In this document: positions 8,778 through 17,767 of the stretch, in pieces
How the letters are laid out: each line of letters starts with the position of its first letter
Position numbering within the stretch: the stretch's first letter is position 1
From: JAICLK01 sp963810525
GTDB taxonomy: Bacteria; Patescibacteriota; Saccharimonadia; Saccharimonadales; UBA4665
Length of the DNA stretch: 64,000 nt
NCBI GenBank assembly: GCA_963810525.1
Contig: CAWENB010000001.1
Coordinates: 76,239-140,238, forward strand
Reading direction: 5' to 3'
The notes under the pieces: generated by a model
What the model was told of the DNA's origin: nothing
Databases searched by the model: none
What the model saw: only the letters and a program-made list of their open reading frames with translations
Program-made: the position numbers and the translations under genes

Positions 8778-9847
8778 TGTTAAGAAGGCAGAATTCGTAC
8801 TATAACTCCAGGCGACCGTACCGCAAGGGTATGAAACGTTTTGCCATCGTGGTACTGGTATTGCTCATCATTTTTGCGATTGCCGCGGTAGTTGTGCGCC
8901 ATGAGTATTACAACAATCTGCAGCCGGTCAGCGACAGTAACAAAGTGCAGCTGGTGACGATTACTAGCGGCACATCGACACCCGAAATTGCCAATCAGCT
9001 ATTAAAGGACGGTCTGATCCGCAGTCAGGCAGCCTTTGAATGGTATGTCAGTAGCCACGGAACCCACAGTGACCTCCAAGCCGGAACGTATGCACTCAAG
9101 CCGAATATGAGTCTGTCGGAAATTGTGCGCATTTTAGCCAGCGGCAAAGTTGCCACCAACCTCGTGACCATCCTGCCCGGCCAGCGCCTGAGTCAGGTCC
9201 GCACGGCATTCATTCAAGCGGGATTTAGTCCGGCGGCAGTCGATGATGCCTTGAACCCGTCACATTACAGCGGCTATACCGCACTAACTGACAAACCGCC
9301 GTCGGCCAATCTGGAGGGCTTTTTGTACCCGGATACGTTCCAGAAGAACGCTGATACCGTTCCGCAAACTATCATTGAGGAATCGCTCAACGAAATGGGT
9401 AAGCATCTTACTCCTGAGATCCGCGCCGCTTTTGCGCGCGAGGGTTTAAGCGTCTATCAGGGCGTGACGTTGGCGTCGATGGTCGAACAGGAAGTCTCGA
9501 AGCCGACCGACCGCGCGCAAGCGGCGCAAGTATTCTTGTCTCGCCTGAAAATAGGAATGCCGCTTGGATCTGACGTGACGGCGTATTACGGTGCATTGTT
9601 GGCCGGCGTTAAGCCTAGTACAACATACGACTCGCCCTATAACACCTTGATCCACAAAGGACTGCCCCCCGGCCCGATTAGTAATGTCAGCGATAGTTCG
9701 TTGCAAGCTGTAGCGAATCCGGCCAAGACCCAATGGCTCTACTTCGTGACCGGCGATAATGGAATTACTTATTTCTCGGAGACGGCCGAGGAACACGCCC
9801 AGCAGACCGCGCAGTACTGCCACAAACTCTGCTCCGCCACTCCTTAG
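8777..9847 (+). CDS. mltG: Endolytic murein transglycosylase MltG
   Basis: 356 aa. A short basic cytoplasmic end is followed by one membrane helix at 22-42 (FAIVVLVLLIIFAIAAVVV), a LysM-like segment and the YceG/MltG catalytic domain: LEGFLYPDTF, ASMVEQEV with the catalytic Glu, SDVTAYYG and YNTLIHKGLPPGPISN. MltG cleaves nascent glycan strands at the outer face of the membrane and sets strand length. It is the third gene of the tightly packed run that starts at 6590. Confidence 0.95.
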   Translation: MLRRQNSYYNSRRPYRKGMKRFAIVVLVLLIIFAIAAVVVRHEYYNNLQPVSDSNKVQLVTITSGTSTPEIANQLLKDGLIRSQAAFEWYVSSHGTHSDLQAGTYALKPNMSLSEIVRILASGKVATNLVTILPGQRLSQVRTAFIQAGFSPAAVDDALNPSHYSGYTALTDKPPSANLEGFLYPDTFQKNADTVPQTIIEESLNEMGKHLTPEIRAAFAREGLSVYQGVTLASMVEQEVSKPTDRAQAAQVFLSRLKIGMPLGSDVTAYYGALLAGVKPSTTYDSPYNTLIHKGLPPGPISNVSDSSLQAVANPAKTQWLYFVTGDNGITYFSETAEEHAQQTAQYCHKLCSATP

Positions 9848-9886
9848 ATGCGCGGTGTTTGAGCTTGTCGTATTGCGGCGCTTCAT

Positions 9887-9908
9887 CCTGCAAAAGAGGT
9901 TTTGCAGG
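9887..9908 (+). other. Perfect 9-bp hairpin after mltG
   Basis: CCTGCAAAA / TTTTGCAGG with a GAGG loop, 40 bases after the mltG stop. No T run follows, so it is either a poor terminator or an mRNA 3'-end stabiliser. The rest of 9848-10090 shows nothing I can name. Confidence 0.4.
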
Positions 9909-10094
9909 ACCACCTGGTTGCCAGTTCCGCTCCTCCTCCTGTGTGCGTATGAGTATGTTTCCATTCGCTGATCAATGGCGCTTTAATCGCTACATCAAGC
10001 ACGGAAGCCGCCGAAGCTGATCATGATGCTTGTCTCATTCGAAACATGGCACCCATGTCGGCGGGTATTCAAGGATTGAAATAGAAAGCTGGTT

Positions 10095-10103
10095 TGCTAT
10101 AAT
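10095..10103 (+). promoter_or_regulatory. Extended -10 of the LysM-CHAP gene
   Basis: TGC followed by TATAAT (10098-10103). Unlike most promoters in this window it lies far upstream of its gene, leaving a leader of 120-190 nt. Confidence 0.6.
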
Positions 10104-10109
10104 TTAGCC

Positions 10110-10232
10110 TTAAGCAGCTGTGTTTTTACGGGCAGGGGACTGCGCTGAAAAATATAATTGCTTTTATGAGTCGCCTCTTACGCATATTTCTTCCCGCGGC
10201 GACACTAACAGAAAGCATATTAAGAGGACTAA
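10110..10232 (+). ncRNA. Structured 5' leader, possible divergent c-di-AMP (ydaO-type) riboswitch
   Basis: Long leader of a cell-wall hydrolase gene in a window where leaders are mostly absent. It contains AGGGGACTGCGCTGAA and, near its 3' end, CGACACTAACAGAAAGC. These resemble the GGGGAC and CGACAGCTAAC elements of ydaO riboswitches, which often control wall hydrolases. Other conserved parts of that motif are not evident to me, so the family call is speculative; what is seen is the long leader and these strings. Confidence 0.3.
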
Positions 10233-10298
10233 ATTATTAGTAATTCCTCTACTCATTCCTCAATTACGGCGCGCCTGCAACTGGAGCAACCAGGACAG

Positions 10299-11372
10299 GT
10301 GTATTCTCGGTTGCAAAAGCGTTTTGGGCGTAAAGTAGCCCGCCGACGATATGTACGCTATAGCTTACTTGGCGTTAATGTCGTGTTACTGGGGGTTATC
10401 GTGTGGTTCGTTGTACGCAATCCAGAGGCCAATATTACGGTAACCAGTTCATCAACGGCCGGCGCTGAAAGTGACACCATGGCGACAAACCCGCTCGATC
10501 AGCTATCGTCGGCCGATATCGCGATGAACGTGGCGCGTTTGGCGAATTTACCCGAAGCCACCGCCGTAACCAACCAGGCGCAGACCGAAAACGCGGAGCA
10601 GGCGATTATCGAATCTTCGGCCAGTCTCGTATCCAAGCCTCTGGTTGTGGCGACGGCATTCAAATCCAATAAAGACATTAGGGTGTATGTTGCCAAGTCA
10701 AGTGATACGATCGAAAGTATAGCGACAGAATTTGGCGTCACGTCGGACAGCATCCGCTGGTCGAACGATTTGAGCGGTGACGACGTAACGCCCGGGCAGA
10801 CGTTATATATTCCGCCGCTCAATGGCATTGTCTACGTCGTCAAGCCCGGCGATACACCGGCAAGTCTGGCGCAGTATTACCACGCCAATGCGCAGCTTAT
10901 TATTGCTTACAATGACGCCGAAATCGAAGGGCTTAAGCCGGGTGAGCGTATTATAATCCCGAACGGACAAATTCAGCAGGCCAGCACCAGCTCGTATGAC
11001 AGCAGCTACACGAGCGGTTTCCCGTGGGGTGGCAGCGGACCGCTGTACAATGGCAACGGCTACGATTACGGATTCTGCACCTGGTACGTCGCGACGCAGA
11101 TTTCGGTGCCGAGTAACTGGGGCAATGCCAGCTCCTGGTCATATTATGCCGGATTGAGCGGTTGGAATGTCAGCTCGCGGCCGACGGCCGGAGCGATTGC
11201 CCAGACGCCGTATGCGGCCGGTGGCGAAGGCCACGTGGCGGTTGTCGATGCGGTGAATGCCAGCGGCACCATGATTAAATTCCGAGACATGAACGGTATC
11301 GCCGGCTGGGGCGCGGTCGGATATAGCGGTTGGGAGCCGGCGAGCACGTTTCTGAACTATATTACCCCATAA
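10299..11372 (+). CDS. LysM-CHAP peptidoglycan hydrolase, membrane-anchored
   Basis: 357 aa from the GTG. A basic N-terminus leads into one membrane helix (about 22-42, LLGVNVVLLGVIVWFVV). Two LysM-like repeats follow (YVAKSSDTIESIATEFGV near 130, YVVKPGDTPASLAQYY near 178), then a C-terminal CHAP amidase/endopeptidase domain with catalytic Cys in YGFCTWYVA and His in EGHVAVVDAV. It probably binds and cuts peptidoglycan outside the membrane. The frame is open upstream to 10233, where AAGAGGA precedes ATT codons at 10233/10236, so an AUU start adding 21-22 residues is possible; no ATG or TTG exists there. Confidence 0.85.
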   Translation: MYSRLQKRFGRKVARRRYVRYSLLGVNVVLLGVIVWFVVRNPEANITVTSSSTAGAESDTMATNPLDQLSSADIAMNVARLANLPEATAVTNQAQTENAEQAIIESSASLVSKPLVVATAFKSNKDIRVYVAKSSDTIESIATEFGVTSDSIRWSNDLSGDDVTPGQTLYIPPLNGIVYVVKPGDTPASLAQYYHANAQLIIAYNDAEIEGLKPGERIIIPNGQIQQASTSSYDSSYTSGFPWGGSGPLYNGNGYDYGFCTWYVATQISVPSNWGNASSWSYYAGLSGWNVSSRPTAGAIAQTPYAAGGEGHVAVVDAVNASGTMIKFRDMNGIAGWGAVGYSGWEPASTFLNYITP

Positions 11373-11472
11373 ACAGCGATTATATTTGGTGCATCACTGA
11401 TGATAAGCCGTGGCTGCGGTGCTCAGTACAACCCCTGTGTGCAGCTTTCCGTGCAGTCAGGAAAGCCGTGAG

Positions 11473-11481
11473 TGGTATACT
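11473..11481 (+). promoter_or_regulatory. Extended -10 of obg
   Basis: TGG followed by TATACT (11476-11481), giving a leader of about 13 nt before the ATG at 11501. Confidence 0.5.
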
Positions 11482-11500
11482 CTTTAAGAGAGTTTGACGT

Positions 11501-12781
11501 ATGAAGTTTATTGATAAGGTTTTGGTTTCGATCGCGGCGGGCGACGGCGGCGACGGAGCGGTCAGTTTTCGGCACGAAAAGTTTGTCGACCGTGGTGGTC
11601 CGGACGGCGGCGATGGCGGCGATGGCGGCAGTATGATTCTAGTGGCGAGCCGCAACGAAAACACACTGGCCGAATTTCGCTATCACAAAGAACTGAAAGC
11701 CGAAAACGGCCAGTCCGGTGACAAACGACGAAAGCACGGCAAAAGCGGCAAAGACTTAACGGTGCCGGTGCCGGTCGGCACGGTGGTGGCCGCCGAATCC
11801 GGTGTCACGCTTGCCGATTTGACCGAAGATGGCCAGAGGGCAGTCATCGCGCACGGCGGAAAGGGCGGTTTCGGCAATGCGCATTTCGTCAGCTCGACGC
11901 GTCAGACGCCGAACTTCGCCGAAAAAGGCGAGACGGGCGAGACGCTAAATGCGGTACTGGAACTTAAAATGATTGCCGATGTTGGTCTGGTGGGATTGCC
12001 AAACGCCGGCAAATCAACGCTTTTGGCACGGATTAGTAATGCCCGGCCGGAAATCGCCGATTATCCCTTCACGACGCTCACGCCGAACCTCGGCGTCGTC
12101 GATATCGACAAACGCACCAGTTTGCTGTTCGCGGACATCCCGGGGTTGATCGAAGGCGCGGCGGCCGGCAAGGGTCTCGGTCATGAATTCCTGCGCCATG
12201 TCGAGCGCGCCGGCGTGCTCGTGCATCTTATCGATGCTTACCAACCTGACGTCGTGCAGGCCTATAAAACCATTCAAGCCGAGCTCAAATTGTATCAATC
12301 CGACCTTGCCAGGCGCCCACAGCTTATTGCTTTGAATAAAGTCGAAGGTCTCGACGCCGAAATGATAGAAGACTTGCTGGTCAGACTGCGTAAGGTTGCG
12401 CCGAAAAGCGCGCCGGCGTTCGCCATATCCGCCAAATCCGGTCAAGGGATCCAGGATTTACTCTATGCTGTGAACCGGGCGGTTATAGAGCAAAAGCGTG
12501 TGCAGGTTCAGTCCAAAGAGGCTGCGGAAACCGTGCCGGTCCTGACCCTCGATGATAAAGAGGACGCCTGGAATGTGACCAAAGAAGGGGCTCGCTTCAT
12601 AGTGACCGGCAAAAAAATCGAACGTTTTGCCGCACGTACCGATTTCGATAACGAGCAGGCGATTTTCCGTTTGCGCGACATTATGCGCAAAATAGGCATC
12701 ATGCACGAACTCGAGCGGCAAGGTGCTAAAGGTGGTGACAAAGTAGTTGTTGGCAAAAGTTCATATAGCTTTGAGTACTGA
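11501..12781 (+). CDS. obg: GTPase Obg/CgtA
   Basis: 426 aa, all three domains present. The Gly-rich Obg fold (1-158) shows DGGDGGDGGS repeats. The G domain has G1 GLPNAGKST, G3 DIPG, G4 NKVE in place of the canonical NKxD, and G5 SAKS. A C-terminal OCT domain (about 350-426) ends in GDKVVVGKSSYSFEY. Obg binds the 50S subunit and links ribosome assembly with growth and stress. The Glu in NKVE where Asp is standard is a small oddity. It is monocistronic with its own promoter. Confidence 0.95.
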   Translation: MKFIDKVLVSIAAGDGGDGAVSFRHEKFVDRGGPDGGDGGDGGSMILVASRNENTLAEFRYHKELKAENGQSGDKRRKHGKSGKDLTVPVPVGTVVAAESGVTLADLTEDGQRAVIAHGGKGGFGNAHFVSSTRQTPNFAEKGETGETLNAVLELKMIADVGLVGLPNAGKSTLLARISNARPEIADYPFTTLTPNLGVVDIDKRTSLLFADIPGLIEGAAAGKGLGHEFLRHVERAGVLVHLIDAYQPDVVQAYKTIQAELKLYQSDLARRPQLIALNKVEGLDAEMIEDLLVRLRKVAPKSAPAFAISAKSGQGIQDLLYAVNRAVIEQKRVQVQSKEAAETVPVLTLDDKEDAWNVTKEGARFIVTGKKIERFAARTDFDNEQAIFRLRDIMRKIGIMHELERQGAKGGDKVVVGKSSYSFEY

Positions 12782-12818
12782 TTTGACGGGCTGAGATTGT
12801 ACGGTATAATTTTTGCCG

Positions 12819-13613
12819 ATGCCAAACAGGACTGAAGCTTTAAGGAATAGGGACAACGCTCAGGTGGAATTGAGTGCTGGAAGACTTTTGCTCCGGCGAT
12901 TTTTACGGTCGCAGACGTACTGGCAAGTGGGGCACGAAGCGGTTGACAGGGCAATCGGGTGGCGTTTCGTGAGCCGGCAGGTTACGGCCCGCGCTGAGTC
13001 GCAGGGTGATGCTTTCTTCGTGGTCCAAGTTGGCGCGAATGACGGCTTGCGCGACGATCCGATACATCGCTACATCGTTAACTACGGATGGGGCGGCTTA
13101 CTGGTCGAGCCGGTACCGCGATATAGCCTGGCCTTGCAGCGCACTTACGCGAACCAGCGGGGGCTCCATTTCGCTCAAGTCGCCGTCAGTGAATACGATG
13201 GTGTGGCGACAATGTTTGCGGTCAACCCTGACAATGACCAGGACAGCAGAATCTATGGTTGCAGCAGCTTACGTAGAGAAGTTATAGATAGATCTGCCTG
13301 GACAGTGCGGGATGCGGAATCTCAGGTGGTGCCGATTTCCGTTTGTACGCGGAGGCTCGAAGGGCTGTTGGGCGATTTTAGCGTAAGCCACATTGACTAT
13401 CTTGTCGTTGACACGGAAGGACACGATGGGGTGGTGGTCAATCAGGCGTTGCGGTTGCCTCCGGAGCAAATTCCGCCGATGATATTATATGAACACAATC
13501 ATTTGCCTCATGATGAGCGACTGGAGCTTGAGGGCAATTTGCACGATGCCGGGTATGGTATAAGGCACATGCGGCGCGATACGTTCGCATGGCAATTATC
13601 GTCGCCCAGGTAA
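12819..13613 (+). CDS. FkbM-family methyltransferase
   Basis: 264 aa. SAM-binding motif I is FFVVQVGANDGLRDD, followed by LLVEPVPRYSLALQ (acidic residue for the SAM ribose), IDYLVVDTEGHDGVVV and ILYEHNHLP, which is the FkbM Methyltransf_21 pattern. Family members O-methylate sugars and small molecules; the substrate here is unknown. TATAAT ends eight bases before this ATG, so it is preferred over the TTG six bases earlier. The first 55 residues are Arg-rich and unassigned. Confidence 0.85.
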   Translation: MPNRTEALRNRDNAQVELSAGRLLLRRFLRSQTYWQVGHEAVDRAIGWRFVSRQVTARAESQGDAFFVVQVGANDGLRDDPIHRYIVNYGWGGLLVEPVPRYSLALQRTYANQRGLHFAQVAVSEYDGVATMFAVNPDNDQDSRIYGCSSLRREVIDRSAWTVRDAESQVVPISVCTRRLEGLLGDFSVSHIDYLVVDTEGHDGVVVNQALRLPPEQIPPMILYEHNHLPHDERLELEGNLHDAGYGIRHMRRDTFAWQLSSPR

Positions 13614-13761
13614 TTTTTGGTTGGTAAAGTTGTATATTGCGGCCGACTGCAAAATTTAACTTATGGTCGTGTAACTCAGAAAGTAGTGCCGGTGCGTTGT
13701 TTGGTCTTTTCAAAGTACAAACGTCGGAGTTGACAGTTTAGGTATCGCTATCTCCCCTGAA

Positions 13762-14343
13762 CTACTGCTGCCCGTCGAATTCTTCGAACCGACCTTCGGT
13801 TAACTCTTCGGCCTGCATGGCATTCAGCATAGGTATATCCACCCCTTCCCACTTTTCGCGATTTCCTTCCGTTTCAATCAAACATCTGCCGATAAGTATC
13901 GGATTAAGTGTACCTGGATGCTCTCCCTGTTCCAGTTTTATGCTAGCCGTGCATCTGGATTCGGAACCGATGCATGGCAGTATATCGGCAATTGGCTTGC
14001 CGGTTTTATTAAGGTAAGCTTGCGGATGCAGTTTGGCCCAGCTGAGTTCGCAGGAGCCGGACACCAGACAATTCCGCGCCATGACCATGCCTACGTCGAA
14101 TCGAACGGCCTCGCCGCCGCACAAGCCGCAGTCGACGGTTTGCGGCACGAAGGTTACATCGTCCTTCAAATAAGGCGACGCGCCGCCATCGTCAAGTTCA
14201 TTAGAACGAAAGACCCGGAGTTGGTGTGTCGCCTGCGCGGCTTCCTCGATGGCTCCGGCGTTGAGCGTCTGATCGATTTCTACTCTCATCTGTGCTGCGG
14301 CACAGGCTTCAGCCCCCGATGACGCCCCTTTGCAAAAGTTCAT
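13762..14343 (-). CDS. Cys-containing hypothetical protein, 193 aa
   Basis: The frame starts at ATG 14343; TATAAT lies at 14350-14355 on the minus strand with a six-base gap, matching the leaderless pattern and arguing for a real gene. Six of its Cys residues lie in DCGLCGG, NCLVSGSCE and PCIGSESRC, perhaps a metal site. There is no signal peptide or membrane segment and I recognise no family. The overlapping plus-strand frame 13918-14322 lacks a promoter and is rejected. An IS30-family element sits 55 bases upstream. Confidence 0.6.
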   Translation of the reverse strand: MNFCKGASSGAEACAAAQMRVEIDQTLNAGAIEEAAQATHQLRVFRSNELDDGGASPYLKDDVTFVPQTVDCGLCGGEAVRFDVGMVMARNCLVSGSCELSWAKLHPQAYLNKTGKPIADILPCIGSESRCTASIKLEQGEHPGTLNPILIGRCLIETEGNREKWEGVDIPMLNAMQAEELTEGRFEEFDGQQ

Positions 14344-14398
14344 ATATTAATTATATAATACATTATAAAATATGCAAATATTGCACCCCGAATTAACC

Positions 14399-15452
14399 TT
14401 CAAAACGCAACCTAAGAAAACCTGAAGAGCCATGCGGCTTCCGCGTACGCTGTTGTTTGCAAGAACTAACAGTAATACGGAGGTTGCCAGCATGGCTCAC
14501 CATCACTTTACCCGAGATGACCGGGTTCTTCTAGCAAAACTAAAGACCGCCGGGCTCACGAACCAATCTTGTGCCCGCATCCTCAGGTTCCACCCTTCGT
14601 CTGTAGGTAGGGAGCTGCGTCGGGGCGCAGCTCCGACTGCGACCGGCTATGACATCCGCGTCGCCCGAAACCGCAACCGTCGGTTGAGGTATGCGGCCAA
14701 CCAGCAGCACCGCAGGCTACACGACGCCGAGGCTGAGCAGCTCACGGCGCTCCTGCGGCAGTGTTACAGCCCCGAGCAGGCCGGACAGGCTGTTGGTTTG
14801 AGTCATAGTACGGTCTACCGCTGGCTCTGGGCACAACCCAAAGCTTTCTTGGCCACCATGTGGCAGTTCCTGCGCCACAAGAAGCTCCGTCGGAAGTACG
14901 GCACCAAGCGCCGGGAACGGCAGCGAGAACTGCAGAAGAAACGCTGGATCGACTCACGTCCCCAATCAGTGAACGACCGGCTGTTCTACGGCCATTGGGA
15001 GGGCGACACCGTTCGCGGCAAAGGTAACTCCGGCTACCTCGTCACCCTGGTCGAACGGAAGAGCGGTTACGCCCTCGTCGGCTACATTTCGCAGGCCACC
15101 AAGGAGCAGTTCCGGACATGTGCTGAACAGCTGCTTGCCCCACTCCCGCGACATCTGAAACGTAGCCTGACGCTCGACAATGGCACAGAGATGCAAGACT
15201 TTGAGATACTGGAAAAACATACCGGTCTGACCGTCTACTTTGCCCACCCCTACCATTCCTGGGAACGGGGCAGCAACGAGAACTTCAATGGGCTGCTCCG
15301 GCAATTCTTTCCGAAAGGCTCCTCATTCGCTAACGTCACACAGGAGCAGGTTGACCTGGCGGCCAACCTGCTCAATACTAGACCGCGTAAACGACACGGC
15401 TACCAAAGCCCTGCCACGCTACTCAAGCCGTACTTAGCTGTTGCGATTTGAA
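14399..15452 (+). mobile_element. IS30-family insertion sequence
   Basis: Bounded by imperfect inverted repeats: TTCAAAACGCAACCTAAG at 14399-14416 and, reversed at 15433-15452, TTCAAATCGCAACAGCTAAG. It contains one intact transposase. IS30 elements make 2-3 bp target duplications, which I cannot identify with certainty here. The right inverted repeat overlaps the transposase stop codon. Confidence 0.8.
14492..15451 (+). CDS. IS30-family transposase
   Basis: 319 aa from the ATG preceded by CGGAGG. An N-terminal HTH (FTRDDRVLLAKLKTAG, HPSSVGRELRRG) and a second HTH (LSHSTVYRWLWAQ) are followed by a DDE core: YGHWEGDTV, LTLDNGTEM and RGSNENFNGLLRQFFPKGS, whose last motif is diagnostic for IS30. 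An in-frame ATG at 14432 has no ribosome site and is less likely. The gene is intact and may still be active. Confidence 0.9.
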   Translation: MAHHHFTRDDRVLLAKLKTAGLTNQSCARILRFHPSSVGRELRRGAAPTATGYDIRVARNRNRRLRYAANQQHRRLHDAEAEQLTALLRQCYSPEQAGQAVGLSHSTVYRWLWAQPKAFLATMWQFLRHKKLRRKYGTKRRERQRELQKKRWIDSRPQSVNDRLFYGHWEGDTVRGKGNSGYLVTLVERKSGYALVGYISQATKEQFRTCAEQLLAPLPRHLKRSLTLDNGTEMQDFEILEKHTGLTVYFAHPYHSWERGSNENFNGLLRQFFPKGSSFANVTQEQVDLAANLLNTRPRKRHGYQSPATLLKPYLAVAI

Positions 15453-15528
15453 TGAGAATTCAGGCACTCAACCTGCCTGACTCTGTAAAAGTCATTCGGC
15501 ATCTGTTAACTTATAGCCGCTTTTATTT

Positions 15529-15534
15529 TATAAT
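15529..15534 (+). promoter_or_regulatory. -10 of the gene at 15542
   Basis: TATAAT with a seven-base gap to the ATG, again start-proximal. Confidence 0.5.
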
Positions 15535-15541
15535 AGTAATT

Positions 15542-15979
15542 ATGCAGAGAGACCAACTGACCGCACCATTTCCGGATTGGCAAGAATATGTTGCTGAACT
15601 TCCGGCCGAGCACCTGCTCGCTATGGTGAGCGGTACTGTTTTTGGAGACCATGGCCAAATTCGGAGTTTAGCGGGATCGGACTTCCGGACCATGCTTATG
15701 GAACTTGGCTTCGGTGACATGTTTACGTTCACTACCGGTGATGATTCGGCCGACCGGGTTGCTGAAATGAGGCTGCCCCGCAACTATGACGCATGGCTCG
15801 GCCGCCTGATGCTTTACGGCGAGGTGGAGACACCATGGCTGATGAGTATCCGAATGCAGCATCCGGGAAAGATTGCTACGTGGATGTGCGCACATGTGCC
15901 GATTTTGCATGGTAGAAATCCCGAGGGCGTACTGAGCGCAACGGTTTGGCGCGAAGGTAGCTTCACATCCGATTGGTGA
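15542..15979 (+). CDS. Hypothetical protein, 145 aa
   Basis: A small soluble protein with balanced composition and no recognisable domain. It contains FPDWQEYVAELPAEHLLAM and a Trp/Met-rich C-terminal half. The internal ATG is chosen because of the adjacent TATAAT; an upstream in-frame ATG at 15452 lies in the end of the IS30 element. Its last codons contain the region upstream of sbcB. Confidence 0.6.
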   Translation: MQRDQLTAPFPDWQEYVAELPAEHLLAMVSGTVFGDHGQIRSLAGSDFRTMLMELGFGDMFTFTTGDDSADRVAEMRLPRNYDAWLGRLMLYGEVETPWLMSIRMQHPGKIATWMCAHVPILHGRNPEGVLSATVWREGSFTSDW

Positions 15980-15986
15980 AATGCTG

Positions 15987-15995
15987 TGCTACACT
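15987..15995 (+). promoter_or_regulatory. Extended -10 of sbcB
   Basis: TGC followed by TACACT (15990-15995), seven bases before the ATG at 16003. Confidence 0.55.
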
Positions 15996-16002
15996 GGTAG
16001 CC

Positions 16003-17439
16003 ATGGCTGCCAGCTTTTTCTTTTATGATTTGGAAACGAGCGGGCTCAGCCCGCGTTCACATCGGATCATGCAATTTGCGGGCCAGCGGACGGATATGGA
16101 TATGCGGCCTGTCGGCGAGCCTGTAAATATCCTTATTAAGCTCACGCCCGAGGTGCTGCCCGACCCTGACGCCGTGCTGGTTACTGGCATTACGCCGCAA
16201 CGAACCATTGCCGATGGGGTGAACGAAGCCGAATTTCTCAAAATGTTTGTCGAAGAAGTTGCAACACCAGGAACGATTTTCGTCGGTTACAATACGGTAC
16301 GGTTCGACGATGAATTCATGCGTTTTTTGCACTACCGGAATTTTTATGACGCCTATGAATGGCAGTGGAAGGACGATCGCAGCCGTTGGGATCTGCTGGA
16401 TGTCGTGCGCATGATGCGCGCGCTGCGTCCGGATGGTATTAAGTGGCCTTTCGCGTCCGACGGCCGACCGACCAACCGTCTTGAGCTGCTGACATCGCTA
16501 AACAAAATTGACCACCAAAACGCCCATGATGCTCTGGGTGATGTCAATGCCACGATGGCGGTTGCCCGGCTCATCAAAACTAAGCAGCCTAAGCTTTTCG
16601 ATTTTCTGCTCTCACTGCGGGATAAACGGAAAGTCGAACCGCTCGTCCAAAGCGGCCATCCGTTCGTATATAGTTCCGGTAAGTATCCAGGCGAATACGA
16701 AAAGACGACGGTAGCCGTTTCAGTCGCCAAGCATCCGAGAAAACAGGGCGCACTGGTGTTTGACCTCAGACATGACCCGTCTGAATTTTCTCGGCTTTCG
16801 CCAAAGCAATTAGCCGAGCGCTGGTCATTCACGCGCGACGAAAACGCGCCGGCGCGCCTGCCTGTCAAAACGCTGCAGTACAACCGCTGTCCGGCAGTGG
16901 CGCCATTAAGCGTACTCGACAAGGCCAGCCAGGTTCGCCTGAAACTAGACTTGCAGGTCATAGAAACAAACCGCACGAAGCTGACAGGATTGTTGCCGGA
17001 ATTAAAGCCCAAACTACTGGAAGCCCTGGAATTGCTCGACAAAAAGCAACAAGCCGAGCTTATTGGAAACGAGCATGACGCCGACAGTCAGCTGTACGAT
17101 GGTTTTATTTCTGATGCCGACAAGAACGTCATGCGTGCGGTGCGGGCAGCCGAGCCCGCTGATCTGAGTTCCTTTGCAGTCAATTTACACGATAACCGTC
17201 TAAAGGTGTTATTGCCGCTGTATAAGGCCCGCAACTATCCTGAACATTTAAGCGGTGAGGAGCGCGAAGCTTGGGAAAAGTTTACTGCCCAGCGCTTGCT
17301 TAGCGGTGGTCAGCAAAGCCGCATGGCTAAATATTTTGAGCGGCTGCAGACGCTCACGAATGATTCCAAACTTACTCAAAATCAACGCTATCTACTCGAG
17401 GAGCTAAAGCTCTACGGCGAATCGATTATGCCCGCTTAA
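16003..17439 (+). CDS. sbcB: Exodeoxyribonuclease I
   Basis: 478 aa, close to the 475 aa of E. coli ExoI. A DnaQ-like 3'-5' exonuclease domain comes first: FFFYDLETSGLSP (first Asp/Glu pair), GYNTVRFDDEF and HDALGDVNATMA with the final His and Asp. An SH3-like and a helical C-terminal domain follow (ARLPVKTLQYNRCPAVAPL, SRMAKYFERL). It degrades single-stranded DNA 3' to 5' and acts in recombination and mismatch repair. It is intact, in contrast to the two excision-repair genes in this window. Confidence 0.93.
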   Translation: MAASFFFYDLETSGLSPRSHRIMQFAGQRTDMDMRPVGEPVNILIKLTPEVLPDPDAVLVTGITPQRTIADGVNEAEFLKMFVEEVATPGTIFVGYNTVRFDDEFMRFLHYRNFYDAYEWQWKDDRSRWDLLDVVRMMRALRPDGIKWPFASDGRPTNRLELLTSLNKIDHQNAHDALGDVNATMAVARLIKTKQPKLFDFLLSLRDKRKVEPLVQSGHPFVYSSGKYPGEYEKTTVAVSVAKHPRKQGALVFDLRHDPSEFSRLSPKQLAERWSFTRDENAPARLPVKTLQYNRCPAVAPLSVLDKASQVRLKLDLQVIETNRTKLTGLLPELKPKLLEALELLDKKQQAELIGNEHDADSQLYDGFISDADKNVMRAVRAAEPADLSSFAVNLHDNRLKVLLPLYKARNYPEHLSGEEREAWEKFTAQRLLSGGQQSRMAKYFERLQTLTNDSKLTQNQRYLLEELKLYGESIMPA

Positions 17440-17626
17440 GCTGAAGACGTCGAGTAGCCAGAAGCAGACTGAGTTGGGCAAGCAGAAATCGCATCGTGCG
17501 AACGCGTCGTATGCGCTGGGCAATATAGCGCACCGTAGCCCCGCCTAAACAAATAACCAGCCATCCGAGTAAACCGATATGAATGTTGGTACCAGGAATA
17601 ATACCCAATACAATTAAATCCGACAT
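17426..17626 (-). CDS. Small membrane protein, 66 aa
   Basis: Starts MSDLIVLGIIPG at an ATG with GGGAG seven bases upstream. One or two hydrophobic segments (IHIGLLGWLVICLGGATV) are followed by an Arg-rich tail (RIRRVRTMRF, RRLQLKRA), so the C-terminus probably stays inside. No family is recognised. The 3' end overlaps the end of sbcB on the other strand by 14 bases. Confidence 0.55.
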   Translation of the reverse strand: MSDLIVLGIIPGTNIHIGLLGWLVICLGGATVRYIAQRIRRVRTMRFLLAQLSLLLATRRLQLKRA

Positions 17627-17767
17627 ACGCCGCTCCCACATGAGAAATTGTGTTATATGTATTTATGCATAGAATTGCAATAAAAGCAATAATATTTTTG
17701 TAATGCTAATGGTTTATTCGAACGATTTTTGTGGATAACTTGCTTCGCTTTACAGGAGCGGCGCTTC

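Noticed and set aside
10120..10338. 72-codon frame in the leader of the LysM-CHAP gene
   Set aside because: No ribosome site, odd composition, and it overlaps the start of the real gene in another frame.
13918..14322. 134-codon plus-strand frame opposite the Cys-containing gene
   Set aside because: The minus-strand gene has a clean promoter and better composition.
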